From positions 771,318-835,317 of the forward strand of contig VXAY01003846.1 of the NCBI GenBank assembly GCA_013399855.1: 64,000 nucleotides of DNA, written 5' to 3'. Shown piece after piece: positions 1 through 12,992 of this stretch. Under the pieces are notes generated by a model. The model searched no databases, had not been told where the DNA came from, and saw only the letters and a program-made list of their open reading frames with translations. The DNA is from Oxyruncus cristatus. Lineage: Eukaryota > Chordata > Aves > Passeriformes > Cotingidae. Within the stretch, counting starts at the first letter, position 1. Every line of letters starts with the position of its first letter. The position numbers and the translations under genes were made by a program.

Positions 1-28
1 TGGTTAATTTGGTTAATTTGGTTAATTA
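1..28. repeat. Short tandem repeat, 9-mer TGGTTAATT x3
   Basis: The unit TGGTTAATT occurs three times without interruption, starting at the first base, so the array may continue outside the window. Confidence 0.8.
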
Positions 29-2477
29 TTGAAAATGCTTAGATCAGAAAATGCTAAGGACTTTCAAATTAAATCAAATGTTACCCTGATGAACAAAGCC
101 AATCTTCATGAGGAATTCCAAAATTAAATTGTATTTCTACCTTTGAACATTAGAAATACATTTTAAACACTGAAAAATTAGGCAATCTCATGTAATTCAT
201 GGCTTTTAGCTTATTAACCCTCTTTATACGGTCCCTGTTTTTTTTTCCCCAAAACCTATAAAATTTTTTCAATAGTTCTTTTTTGGGTCAGTACAAATTG
301 TTCAAAGAGAAATAATCAGTCAAGGGAACTTACCCAAACCTAAAAAATAACTCAGAGCTATTACTGTCAGTAGATGAAAGCTGATTATAACTCTACATTT
401 TTGGCACAATTTTAAGATCAGGCAACATAATTTAAAAAGTAATTAATTGATAATTGCACTTGAACATAATTCTCTTTCCATTATCTCTGAAATTTTCTCT
501 GTAATAAGTAAAAATCATATTTCAGGGAAGTCTCTTGAAAGAAATGATTTATCCTTTTTTTCATTTCTTTTTCTTTCTTCTCCCATTCTGTTTTTCAGGA
601 CAATGAAAACAATGGCTTATGTTGAAATATTTTGTACAAATCTGAAAGAAGAAAAAACCAAAGAGAATGTGGTATTTTAAAAGAATTTATGGGTGGAGAT
701 TAATTTCAAACACTAGATCATGTCTTGTTCCCATTTATGTGGCCAGTGTGGTAGGAAGAATTAAAAGGAGTTATTATTCTACCCCTCCCTGCCCTACCCC
801 ATCCACAATGTCAAGTCTTTTGTCAAGAGACTACTAATAAATTGCTTTTTTGGTGTCTTGTGAGGAGAAAGAAAGTGGAGTGATAGAGCTTCTCTTCCTT
901 CTTTCTGCATGTCATCCAGCAGAACTGGTCCTTGCATTTACCCCAGCTAGGAAAATACAGAAGACAGTTAGACCTCTTCAGTTGCAGTTTGTTGTTGGGG
1001 TAGAGCTTGAGTCAAAAGCTGCCACTTTCTTACTAAATTATTGCTTCTCTTCAAATATCTTAGTATGGTAACAGTTAAAATATCATAGAGCATAGTTAAA
1101 ACTTCTATATAGTTATAATACAGTAAAGGATACAAACATTTGCTTTACTTGTATATATCCTTGCATATTCCTCACTGAGGAACCATGTTTTATGTATTCT
1201 CAGTTTCAGGATTTACTGACTTGCAATGTCTATACCATGTAGAGTTCTGTGTGTTGCATAAATCCTAAAGTATGCATACTTGGATTTTTTCTTGGACTTA
1301 CATTTCTGTGTACATCAGTATAGCAGAAAAGCAAATGATAAAATAGCACAGCTTAAGTGCTGTAAGAGAAAGGAAGAAGTCAAATACACACAGTATTTGT
1401 AGACGGAGATCAACTTCTTTCTCTTTGTTGTACAATGTAGTAGAAGCCATTCTGCTGCTTGGGACAGAATCAAGCATTTTATGGCATCTCCGTAGGCTGC
1501 TGTAGCCATTGTCAGAAAACAGAGATCTGAGCAAGACCCGTGGTTTTAGTTGAGTGTTAGTCTATATATCTCTGGTATAAAATTAGAAGACACCTGAAAT
1601 TGTCTGCTCTTTTGCCAAACATAGTCGTAACTGCTACTCGGAAACCAGTCCTTCAATTCCTCTTTTTCCTGAGACTAAAAGACACTCTCTATGCACTAGC
1701 ACTAGATTAGTGTAACATACTTGTCAGTGAGTGCTTGAGAAGAAACAGAACTCTTATCATAGTCATTGGAGATTTTTTAAAGCATATTAAGTATAGACTG
1801 ATGTCCATTTTTTTTCCTTCGAGTTGCTCATCTTCTGGGAATCTGGGATTCAAAAGAAACTGAAGAGTGGGAAGCAAGAGCTTTGCTTTATGCCACTGGT
1901 TTATAGTAAAAAGAGAAGTAAGATATATGCATTCTTTAGTGCTGTTAGTAAGGTAAAAAGCATCTTATCACATATCTATGTGATACGTTGGGTAACTGCA
2001 AATAAATTCATATATGGTAATGATAGCAGTATGGAAAATAATGGTTGCTTCGTTGTCATTTTGGTACTATTCTTTACAGTAGCAGCAGAATAAAATTCCA
2101 GACTTTGTTAACCATGAATAAAGTAAAATTTTTAATCCCTCTAAAAATCCCACACTAATTTTAATTTTTTCGTTTCTTCATAGTTGTTAATCCTTTAGAT
2201 ATGTAATCAGTGTCATCCTGGAAACTGTCCTGAAAAATGTAGTTTATCCTGAAAACTGTATTTTTATCTGATCAGTTGCCAGATCGTTAACCTCTTTGTG
2301 ACTTCCAACTCTTTGCAGTTAAGATTCCGTAGTAACTTTTTTTTTTCTGGTTCAGTGATTGTCATTTGTTCAAATGGGTCTTTGTATGTGTGCTTGCTGT
2401 TCTATCATAGGATTTTCTGTGGTATGTTAAGAAGGATAAACCTGTGTTCAGATTCAGGGCAATATGGTATCATCTAT

Positions 2478-2668
2478 TGGTTTGAGCTGAAAGATCATCT
2501 AGTTCTAAGTCCCTGCCATGACCCCCCTTCCACTAGACCAGGTTGCTCAGAGCCCCACCCAGTCTGACCTTGAACACTTCAAGGGATGGGGCATCTGAAG
2601 CCTTCTCTTGTCCAGGCTGAACAACCCCAGCTCTCTCATCCTGTCTTCATATGAGAGGTTTCCTGAGA
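2478..2668 (-). mobile_element. CR1 LINE 3' fragment, antisense
   Basis: Read on the minus strand, this matches the 3' end of avian CR1 retrotransposons. It has the GATCATCTAGTTC block near 2493, the 'actagaccaggttgctcagagccccac' region described here by position (about 2531-2557), and the 'caggctgaacaacccc' block near 2613. CR1 copies are usually 5'-truncated, as here. No target duplication is expected or seen. Boundaries are approximate. Confidence 0.88.
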
Positions 2669-5600
2669 TGGAGAAGGAGAATAAAGGACGAGGCTTTCGA
2701 ATTCGCTACATAATTGGCATTTTAAATGTATTATTACAGAAAAATAGGTAAACATCTCAGAATGCTTGGTGAGCCATTAAGGAGTTTGCCAGAAGCTTTT
2801 AGCAGGTGGGGAAGAAGGAAATACAGTGTTTTGGGGGACTGGGTTCTTCTAGATCTTACCTCAGTTCTTCCACTGAGTGCAGGTTATTCTTTATAACTTG
2901 AAAAAGACTCCTTTTGTCTGCTCCATCACCATTTTCCTTAATAACATCAGGCAGCTGCTCAAAGAAGGTTGCCTTTAGATGTAGGTTAAAATCTCTCAAG
3001 AGTCCAAATCTGGGGTCTGAAGCTCATTTCCAGCTTTCCTCCCCATGGCATATACACTTAGCCAGTGATGCCTCCTTGACAGCAGAGATGCAGTGGAGAC
3101 AGCTGACAAGTTTGGAAGAAGGATTGATAGTCACTGCTATTTTCCCCTGTGCCTGCCTGGCCCATATGTTACCTCCCCACATAATCCAGTCTATCCACAA
3201 ATGGCATCATCTCTCTCTCTCTCTTTCCAGATTTTAATTTTAGACAAAATAGGTGCTATATGGTATTACCTTTTGCAGCTGCCGCTTTTTATGTCCATAT
3301 AGCTAGTGTTGCTTTAGTATTATATTCTTGTATTTTGCAAAATGCATAAGACATTGTAACTGAGTTCCTTGAGAAACTGTTTTTTATTATATTATTCTAA
3401 GAATATTATTATGAGGATAGTTCTTGGCCTAATTATTTCTGTTTTATCCTGGTTCTAAAAGGGCTATTTGAGGGAAGGAATTTTCTTCAAAGTAATGGCA
3501 GTTGGAAGAGCAAATCCTAATTGCTTGTAATTTCCTTGTGAAGTGAAGGATGCCATAAGCCATAAGCTTCAGAAAAAATTTCACCACAACATGTTGGTTG
3601 GGTATGGGTTCTTCAACAAGTAGATTTCAGTTGAAATGGAAGATCTGGGCATATCTGTCTATACTGTCTTAGTCAGACATCAAAACAGGAATGTTCTCAT
3701 AGTATCTGGAAATAAGACACATTTAGTCTGCTTTGTCTCACTGTTATGAAAACTGCTTCTACTGTTTTTAAACATAAGGAAGTAACAGTGAGTTGTTTGC
3801 ACTAATGGAACGTTTTGTATATAATCTGTTCATGACATTCACATTAAAATAGCCACAACTGTTGGGTGTTTTGGACTAAGGCATAGTTGCCAAAATGTCA
3901 TTGTGAAATATATGCAGGATATGAAATGACATGTTATAGTCCTGAGCCACTGAATTACCTCTCTGAGCAACTTATAATTAATGTTTGATGCTTTGTTTAA
4001 TAAATAATATTGTATATAATAGTATGTCGAGATGAATATTTATTTACCTATATGCAGTACATATATTTGTTCTGTTTCTTTCAGCATAGGCACAGATTCA
4101 AAATGGGTTATTTCCATTCTGATTAAAGGTAGCACCCAACTCTGGTATAGCAATATAAAAAAGAAAATAAATAAAAAACTTTTCTCAGCTATTTTCTATA
4201 AAATTTACCTAAGCATCTTGACTTTTTCCATGAGTCCAGAAGTACTACTGAACAGCTGAAACATTTTGATATCTGTTTTGATACCTCTCTTTTAGTAGCC
4301 TGATCTCTTAAACATGTTTAGATCGTCTCCTCATTCAAAGGAGTATTTCAGTAATTAGTTTGGTCCCATTTTTACAAATAATAATTTTGTTGGCATAGAC
4401 ATTACAGAAACCTCTTTTTTTTTTCCCCTCAGTGAATCTTCATCTCTTTCATGATATTTGGATGCTCTTTAGAGAAAGAGACATGTTTCAATTTCCTCAG
4501 GCAAACAGGGGACTCCCACTGGTGAGGTGTCTACCAGGAGATATTTTTTTTTTGTTCCCCACAAGTAGGAAAATCTGTCACTTTTTCTGTGCTTTCAGAA
4601 AGAGATGATAGACTCAGCTGCACCTGGTGCACAGTGCCTTTTTTTTGTAGTTTTTATTTTTTATGAATGTGTATAATGAGAACCTTTTTTCTGTGGCCAG
4701 TCAGTGACTTAGACCCTGTTAGAAACCTTGGTTTGTTTCTACTTTATTAGTTTGGAAGAAGCTTACGGAAAAAAAAATAATTATGAATCAAATGCTTGTT
4801 GGCAGTTTCGGGCTCGGATTAATTTTGAAATTTTGTGGATGGTTACTTAAATGTTTGGGATTTTCCCTGACATTATATCATGTAGGAAAAGATTTTTAAT
4901 TTCCCTATGCATTGAGCCATAGTGAGTCCAGTTTCATATTTGCTTTCAGAAAAGATGAAAGTTGTTTATTGGTTTACACATTTTATTTTTTAAAAATAAT
5001 TTTAAAGTTAAAATTGTGGAGTATTGTTTATGCCTTCTTTCTCTTCTCCTTTCCTTTTCTCTAAGGTGGATATATAACTTTTTTTTTTTTAATTCAGTTA
5101 ATTGGAACCATTGATAAAATCTGTAAATAGGAACTAGTAATAATGACTACTTCTAAAAGTATTACAAAATTAATTTTATAAGGATGTTATGCTTTAAATT
5201 AGCTGAAGCTCAATGGGGGTTTTGAATGTGTACTTCTTTGGGCTTATATCAGAATGTTTCATTACCAAATGAAGTTGTATTACCCAGTCATACAGAAGAT
5301 TATAAAGATTTATAAAGTCTTATTTTGCAAAGTTTCTTTTTGTAAGACATAAGAAAAGGAGCTCCAATAAACTTGGTGAATCAGATATTTGATATATAAA
5401 AATAGGTATTCAGTTATATATAACTAGTATAAAAAAACATACCTTTCTGTGACCTACAAGCAAGGGTTCTGGTACCCTTTTTATTAGAGTCAAAGCTAAA
5501 ACTGTACAGATTTTTTTTCTTCCTTTTGACTCCCCTCTCTCCTTAGAAGATTTAGGCCAAGTTATTTGAAAGTTCTTTCATGTTCCCCTGATTCAACTAT

Positions 5601-8600
5601 GTACTATTTTATCTCTCTGTTATGTTGAAAATTTTCCTGAGATCCCTAAACCTGTGATCATAATCTCCCTACGCCCTTACAGTCTCCTGTGAAATGGAAT
5701 GAATTAATTCATGTGCCAGGCTAATTGTTGTCAGTTTGGTACATCCTCTCACGCTCTCATCCCCTCACTTGGGAAACGTCATGGAAAATGCCTTCTGAAA
5801 TGCTAAATCCTTCTCTCTCAGGTTCATTTAAATTCAGCTGGAGCTTCTGGAAGGCAAGCAACTGTTGAAAATTAAGCAATTAGTCTGCATGCTTAAGAAA
5901 ACAACATTCACCATTATGGCTTGTATATTATTCTGATGTTATTGATCTGAACTGTTTAATTAATGTTTGAGAATTCATTAACATAAATTATTTTCAAACC
6001 ATATCAAAATTTATTGAACTTTTCATCTGAGAAATTCCAATAATGACAGAGAGATTTAAAAAGAAGATATTGTGGTTTACGTAGCATATTGAGCATGATG
6101 CATGTAAAGATGGAACATTATTGTCCTCTGCTTTCCTTTTTTTCTCGTCTTGCTTACCAAAACATTGTGCAGTACCTTTGAAAAGTGGTTGGGGTTGGGG
6201 AGAAATGTTAGTAGTTAAAGAAAGGGCAGCTACCTGCTGCAGCTTTTCTGTATTTCAGAAGGGTAAAGTTCCATGGGGAAAAAGAAAATAGTGTATAATT
6301 GCAGAATAGAGAAATCTTTATAATATTGTATGTTGCTCTCTCTCCTGTGAAAGTTATTTTAAGTTAAGCTGAGCAAATATTTTGTATCTGTAAGTGTTCT
6401 GTTCTAAATGAACCATACTCAATACTAAAACCTCTCCTTCATGAGAATACTCGAACACCTCTCAGTGTCTTCTACAGTGGTCCTCACAGGATTTCTTTTA
6501 AGAAATTATTCAATTTTTCTACAGTCATGTAATAGGTTTTGTATATTACAGTAAGAGAGGGATGATAGAGAAAGCACTGAAAGCAATTTAAAAGTGAGCC
6601 TCTCTTTTTTAAAACTCACCCCTTTTTCATTGGAAAGCTAGATGGATAATCTAAACTACTCCTGGATCTGCCGTACTCTAGCTTAGTTCTCTTATTTACT
6701 GTATATACATTTACAAAAACATATATCCAGAAATGACTGTACTACTTTAGAGCTCAGTTCTAATAGGATAATCTTCACTGATTATGTTAGGTCCTCTAGA
6801 ATGGTTTTCAGCTATGGAGTATTAGAATCAGAGGTTTTGTGGTTTTCGGTAAGAACCTAAACACAAGGCTCTACACATAGATCTCCCTTGGGCAGGACTG
6901 GTTTTGCACATTCTTTACATACAGCATGTGGTTTTGCATCTGAATTTTGGGCTATTCTAAACATTTATGAAGTGCATTCAAACCACTTACAGCTCCTAAC
7001 TAACTTGCAGCATAGTTTAAAAGCTTTTGGGTGAGCAGTGTCTGAATTGTGGCTGTATGAATGTTGCTTCTTCCCTGGGGGACTGCAGGTGACAGAGCAT
7101 GATAGAACAGAGGATAAAGCACTTTAAGGTGAAGAAATCTGGCTGTAGAACGACCACCCACTTTCCTTTGGCTACCCTGATTGGTGGCAGTAAGGATGTC
7201 AGATATAATAACAGGACATGGCAGCCAAGTCATGTGTTTCTTTGGTATCTCTTGTATTTTCTGGCCAGAAAACATGAGGCAGTTTGGAATACACATTTTG
7301 GCATAATTATAGTTTGACCATCATTACAAAATATCGAAAAGTTTGAAAGTTTTTGAGAAAGAGAGACTTCAGTAAGAAGAAGCGCAGAATTTTAACCTTA
7401 TTTATTTATCCAAGTATCTACCAGGCATAATTCTGAACCCAAAAGTGGAAAAAATGTAGCATTAGGGATGTAGTTATGGCTGTCAGCTTGGAGGACCAAT
7501 GTCACTCAGGCATTAAAATATTCAAAGAATATTTTTAGCAGTATTTACATAAAATCCACAGACAAAGTAAATAAAGAAAATATTAATGTAATAAAAAGAT
7601 ATTTTACGTGTCCATCCATAAACCTTAATATAAAGGGGATTATAATTTGGTTTTGTTTTCCTTTTTTACTTAGCTATTCTTTTTTTTGTTTATATGACTT
7701 AGTGAAAAAGCTAATACACATTTCATTAATGCACAATCTAAGAAAGCAATTTCACATTGTTAAAGGTGGTTGATTTAGTGATTAATGTATTTGTTATGCT
7801 TGCAGTTAAAAAATACATTTATATAGTGTAGACTAATTACTGGTTTACTTGGATGCTGATACAAGTTGTGGTTTGATAATTTATAAACAGTGAATTAAAT
7901 GTCAGTAACTATTACAGAGAAAAAATGTAAAGTTAGTAGCATGAGTGAAACAGAGTATGATTTGCCAAAGTAAAAGTGTGGCCGAAATTCTATGATGAGA
8001 CAAAGATAGTGAGTCCATGTCCAAGTTGACTAATTCCATTTTACACCCAGCTTGAGCATTGTCGGTGCAATTTTTTTTGGTCTCTGCTATTTTAATCTTC
8101 AAGAGGTGAGAGTTTTATTGGTTTTGCTGAACTTCTTTCTCAAATGAAGTCCTGTATTAGAAGCTCAGCATAGATACCCCTTTGCCAAGCTTCTATTCCT
8201 AATAATAATGACTTGCACAAGGGCAGTCAAATTTTGCAATTGATGCTGCTGGTCCCTCATAAGGATATCGATACATATTTAAAACATTAACCTGGGGCAG
8301 TTAGGTCTTGGTCTTAATGTAAAACACCTTATTTCATGTGGGCATAAAATATTTACATCTCATAAATACATTTAAAAAAAAAAGTCAAAGAAGTCAGGGG
8401 AAGAGAAATCTCTGCTCCAGTGTTAAAATGATTTTAAAATAATTGTAAAAATTATTTATACTGTGACTCAGATGCCAAATTCACTGAGGCGTTTGGAAAA
8501 TTTAGTTTTGATATTCTTTTTTCTGGCATGGTTTCAAGATGATTCTTAAACTAAAGGAGTTGCACTAGAGTTTTCTATTGAGAAATGGAGTCTTCCTGAA

Positions 8601-8847
8601 GCATGGGGAGAATTCTCAAAGTCAGTTTTGTGGTATAATTTGGCTTTATCTCTTAATTTTTTAATGATGACAAGTTGCTGTTCTGTTTGATCTAGAAACA
8701 AAGACAATAACACTATTTTTTACAGATTAATGATAAGCTGCTTTAAAATCATATATGTAATGAGTAGCAGTTGTGTCAATATCTTTCAGGACAACTTTAC
8801 CTTTAGTAGTTCGATATTAGCAAGAGGGTGTCATAATGCTTTACATT

Positions 8848-9173
8848 GCTGTGACCCCATTGCAGTCTAAACCTTCCTCAAGGGGGAGGTGCTGATCTCT
8901 CCCTGGTACCAGCAACAGGACACGAGGAAATGGAATGGAGTTGCACCAGGGGAAGTTCAGATCAGTCATCCAGAGAAAGTTCTTCACTGAGATGGTCGTC
9001 TATCAGTTGAATAGGCTTCCCAGGGAAGTGGTCATGGCACCAAGCCTGTCAGAGGTCAGGGAGCATCTGGATAATGCTCTTAGTCACATGGTTTAGTTTC
9101 AGGTAGTCCTGTGAGGAGCAGGGAGATGGACTCAATGATCCTTATGTATCCCTTCCAACTTGAGATATTTTAC
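8848..9173 (+). mobile_element. CR1 LINE 3' fragment, sense
   Basis: This is a sense-oriented CR1 3' part. Recognisable blocks are GTGACCCCATTGCAGTCTA near 8851, GGAGGTGCTGATCTCT near 8885, CCAGCAACAGGACACGAGG near 8908, the GCACCAGGGGAAGTTCAGA block near 8943, and the end CCCTTCCAACTTGAGATATT near 9150. It lacks most of the element, as is typical for 5'-truncated copies. It ends about 600 bp before E1, in the same direction as the gene. Confidence 0.9.
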
Positions 9174-9775
9174 AACACATTTTATTACTTAAAGCAGACA
9201 ATGCTGTCTTAACAGGATCAGTCATCAATGGAATTTTATTAATCAGTTCTTACTTTGCTGGCAACAGCAAAGCCAAATTAAAGTAAATTGCAAAAGTTTT
9301 GAATCAACAGAACATGTTGTCACCTAGGAAAAGACCGGAGGCCTTCAGTTCTCTGAATTAGGTATCCAAAAATCCCCTGCTTTTTGTCTGCCTAATTACA
9401 GAAAAAGATAAGACATGCTAAGTACATCCCTGTGAGCTGCATAGGTGCCTTTGTTTGCAGTTTTGTATGTGCTGTTAAGCCACATTCTAATCAACAAACT
9501 AGAGAGCATGAAACTTGATTTCAGGGGCCTGATATAAGGGCTCTGAATTTACTCTGGGCTATCTTATACTGAGGTATTGTAGCAACACTCTCAGTGTTCA
9601 AAGTAATACTTAATTCAATAATCACTTTTAAGAATAGCTGAGCCAGTCTATATCTTCAGAAATCAGGGTTTCAAATACAGTCCAAAGTTTTTGGTGACAG
9701 AATATTGTTTGATGGATTAATATGAATTTTTTTACAAAACATTCACTTTTTTTTTCTTTTCCTCCCTCACTCTAG

Positions 9776-9929
9776 ACAATTGATTTAGAGGGGTTCAAGC
9801 TGTTCATGAAGACTTTTCTGGAGGCAGAGTTACCAGATGATTTCGTTGAGCATCTTTTTACATCATTTAGCAACAAAATCTCTCACTGCAGCCCATTAAT
9901 AAAAAACAAACCACAGCACCTTTCTGGAG
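9776..9929 (+). CDS. DGKB: DGKB internal exon E1: recoverin-homology region, C-terminal part
   Basis: This 154-nt exon lies between acceptor CTCTAG and donor GTAAGT. It is read from its first base (phase 0) and gives residues 1-51 plus the first base of codon 52. The translation opens [20 protein letters not shown] and continues to LSGG across the junction. This is the conserved end of the N-terminal recoverin-homology domain of type I DGKs, which works with the EF-hands in calcium-dependent control of the kinase. The segment after it (about residues 31-51, serine and lysine rich) is the variable linker. The stop-free frame, strong splice sites and clean phase match with E2 make this call firm. 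The exon is internal, so no start codon is expected. Confidence 0.95.
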
Positions 9930-12851
9930 GTAAGTGATAAAATCACAGTAATATAAGAGCTAAAGGTTCCTTCACCCTGCTGTTTTACTTCTAATTGCTA
10001 TAAATATATGAAGTCCTAAACTATATGCTGATGAGGGAGGTTGTTCTGGTATTTGTGAAATTAGACAAACTAAATCACGATAAGAAATCCTATGAAAAGA
10101 AATGGAAATTAAATGGTTTCTTCTTTTTAGTTCATAATAATGATGCAGCTGAGACACCAAGTGGACGGTCTTTGTCATGTTAATGCTAATCAGATTGCTA
10201 TGGTTACATGATCTGGCTGCCTACTCTACCTTATAAACAAGTAGAAGCCTTCAGAGCTTCACTCACAAGGCTCCTGATGGAGATCTATTGTTTCTGTGCC
10301 CAGTTACTGCTGTTTCTTTTAATTGTCTAGGTGTGATTCTGTTGTTAGTAATCCTACATACATAGCAGCTTATATTTTAAGAAATCATCTTTTATGATTC
10401 TGGTATTGTATTTCTATGGTTTTCACACTTCATATGTAGAAATTACAACAACTGGTTTTAGGTCATTGCCAGATTTACAGATAAATTCTGCCCAGTATAG
10501 GCCATACTTGAATTTCTTCACTTTTACTGTAATTCTCTCTGATAAATTTTATTCTTATGAGCGATAAAATTATAATATTGTTAATTATTAAAACATCATT
10601 GCTAAAGTTGTTATTATTGTTGTTGTTTAAACTGTATGCTGTTTCTTACTCTAATGCTACTTCCTAAAATTTTTTTCTCCTCCACTAACTTTTCCCAGTT
10701 TGTAGTTAGTTTTCATCTTTTTCAGTTACTAAGGACTTTAGAAATAATATAACAGGATACCGGCTTAGGAGTCTTCCATATGTATATAGCGTAATACCAG
10801 GAGGACTGTTTGGTAAATTGTTATATCCAAAACATGTTCAGAGAGGCAGTTCTGTTCACCTCATGCAAGAGGTTTTTTTTTATATTGTAATTCAATTGCA
10901 TGAGACTTAAACTAAATATTGTGTCTTGATAATTTGTAATATTTAAAGGGAAAACCTGTTCATTAGTACATTTTGATGTGCAAATGGCAATTACAGAAAC
11001 CTTTGTTTTAGGCTATTTAGTAATTTTGAGATGTTGCTAATAGTGAAAAAAAACCTGACTGGTACTGCAAAATAAATGTGACAGAAACATTTGACATTCC
11101 TCTGGAAAATTAAAAGATACATGGGAGCTAGAGAATATGACAAGAAAAGTAGTAGAGTTTATCAATCTCTCTGGTACACGTTTGTTTTTCACTTACTGTC
11201 TTTTGGTCCACTCATGTCTGTTTATAAATTGTATTTTCAGTTAAGGTGTCTGAAGAGAGATGGAAACAGATGCCAGGTAAGCAGCAGCACTGTGAGTCAT
11301 CTGTAAGTCAGAACATTGCAGTCAACACCTCCCACCTCTGATTAAGTAGTAATAATTTAACCTGTACCTTGTAGCTGATGATAAGTTAAAAGATACCTTG
11401 AAATTCGTATTTCTTTTCATTTGGATGTCAGGACTATATAGTTTTGAGAAAAGTTATGCCAATTTTTGAAATACTTTTTATTCTGTGAATAATATTCACA
11501 TGACTGGAATGAGAACTATTTGTGTAAATTTTGTGATTAAAGCTAGCATCTTAATTGGATTACATTTTATAATGTCTTAATTTTAATGGCACTTAACTGA
11601 CATGCAAGCTCATTAAAGAGAACACTGCCCTATTAAATATTTTTATTCATTTAAATATTAATTTTCAGTTTATTATTTGTCTGAAACCATGAACATGGAC
11701 TTGATTCCAAGATGCATTTTCTGCATGCCAATTTGCTCTTAGTTACCAAATGTTATTGTTTTAACATGTGTAGACATGTATTGTTGTAACATGTAGTCCT
11801 ACCTTTTAACATGTAGACTTTTAAAGATGTCGTCAGATTGCAATGAAGTATTTCAAGATAAAAATAGGGCAGAGGAAAAAAAAACACCCCGAAATTCTGT
11901 TTCCATTTGCTACAGTAATTAACTTGTTCAAGACAAATGGATGAGAGAAATTACATATGCAGGTTATGTGTGCAATGATGAATCTGTACTGAATTAGTTA
12001 CTGAAAATTTTTAAGAACAGTATATCCTTTTGTAAAGTTTCATCTTTAACATCACTAAAATCAGTGAGAAATGTAACAGACTTGTAAAGAAAGTTTTATT
12101 ACTGCTTTCTCTGTGTTCTGCTGTCCTTCCCAGTTTTTCCCAATTTGGTCCTGCGGATTCCAGTGATATCAGGACTGGTCATACTAACGTTGTCCTGAAA
12201 CAAAAGGAGTTTGGCAATTTTGAAACTTGTATTTTAAGCATTACACTGGAACTGCTGTTAATCATAATGTCTGAGCACATTTTTAAATTCTGTGTTTATT
12301 TCCTCAGTAGTATGTCACTGAGGCTTCCATGTTTTAAATATGTACTGCACTGACACACATCTGGCTGTGTTTTTGGGATAACAATACACTTGGGTATTAG
12401 CAGAGTTTGACACCAAAACATCTTCAATTAGTGTACTTGGTGTCAATCTATAAATTAAATGAAGATTCTACAAGCACAAGGCAGTGGATACCGAGTTGGG
12501 CAGGGATTGTTTTAATGCTTAATATGTAATGTAGTAAATTAAAATTATTCACCAAATTTGTTTATGGTCAAATGACATCGGATTAATACAAATGAAAAAA
12601 AAGGTTATGTCATTCCCATAATTGGAGTGGTATTTTGATAGATTGCTTTATTTGTACAATGCTTTAAAACCTTGCTATTATTTAAATTCTACCTTTGCTG
12701 GATAAACTATGAACACAAATTGTTTAGAACTTTGGATGAAGAAGTAATCCGGGATTCACATAAAACAAAGATGCATGTATGCAAGAGTTATGTTTTCATT
12801 TTCTGCTTATATCATACATGAAGACTAACAAAGGCTATTGGTTATTTCCAG
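9930..12851 (+). other. Intron E1-E2 (non-coding)
   Basis: This 2.9-kb intron runs from GTAAGT to TTTCCAG. It is AT-rich and I see no repeat family or RNA gene in it. The acceptor pyrimidine tract is weak and interrupted by purines. Confidence 0.85.
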
Positions 12852-12992
12852 GTCTTAGACTTAACAAAGGTACCTCTACATCCAGACCTCCTACTCCTGC
12901 CAACTTACATTTACCAGACATGATCCAGCTGAAAGATATTGTTTGCTATTTGTCACTGCTAGAAAGAGGAAGACCAGAAGACAAGCTAGAAT
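12852..12992 (+). CDS. DGKB: DGKB internal exon E2: linker and lead-in to EF-hand 1
   Basis: This 141-nt exon completes codon 52 (Gly) with its first two bases, encodes residues 53-98 and leaves one base of codon 99 (phase 1 to phase 1). The first half is a low-complexity Ser/Thr/Pro stretch (residues about 57-67, [11 protein letters not shown]), the least conserved part of the region between orthologues. The second half, [20 protein letters not shown], is the conserved helix just before the first EF-hand. The donor is GTATGT. The upstream pyrimidine tract is weak, so inclusion may depend on exonic enhancers. Translating past the donor reaches a stop only after intron sequence, so a longer reading frame visible here is an artefact. 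Confidence 0.95.

Larger units (their letters stand above)
1..9775 (+). other. 3' part of the intron before E1 (non-coding)
   Basis: This stretch has no exon that I recognise. The preceding DGKB exon, encoding the N-terminal recoverin-homology region, was looked for and not seen, so this intron exceeds 9.7 kb. It holds a three-copy 9-mer at its left edge, a CR1 fragment near 2.5 kb, a CT tract at about 3211-3224, a possible conserved noncoding block near 5.7-6.0 kb and a CR1 fragment near 8.9 kb. It ends in a strong pyrimidine tract and TCTAG acceptor. Short open frames here have no recognisable similarity to a protein family. Confidence 0.85.

Noticed and set aside
1..9775. Search for the upstream DGKB exon of the recoverin-homology region
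   Set aside because: No stretch in any frame resembled the expected segment next to splice sites.
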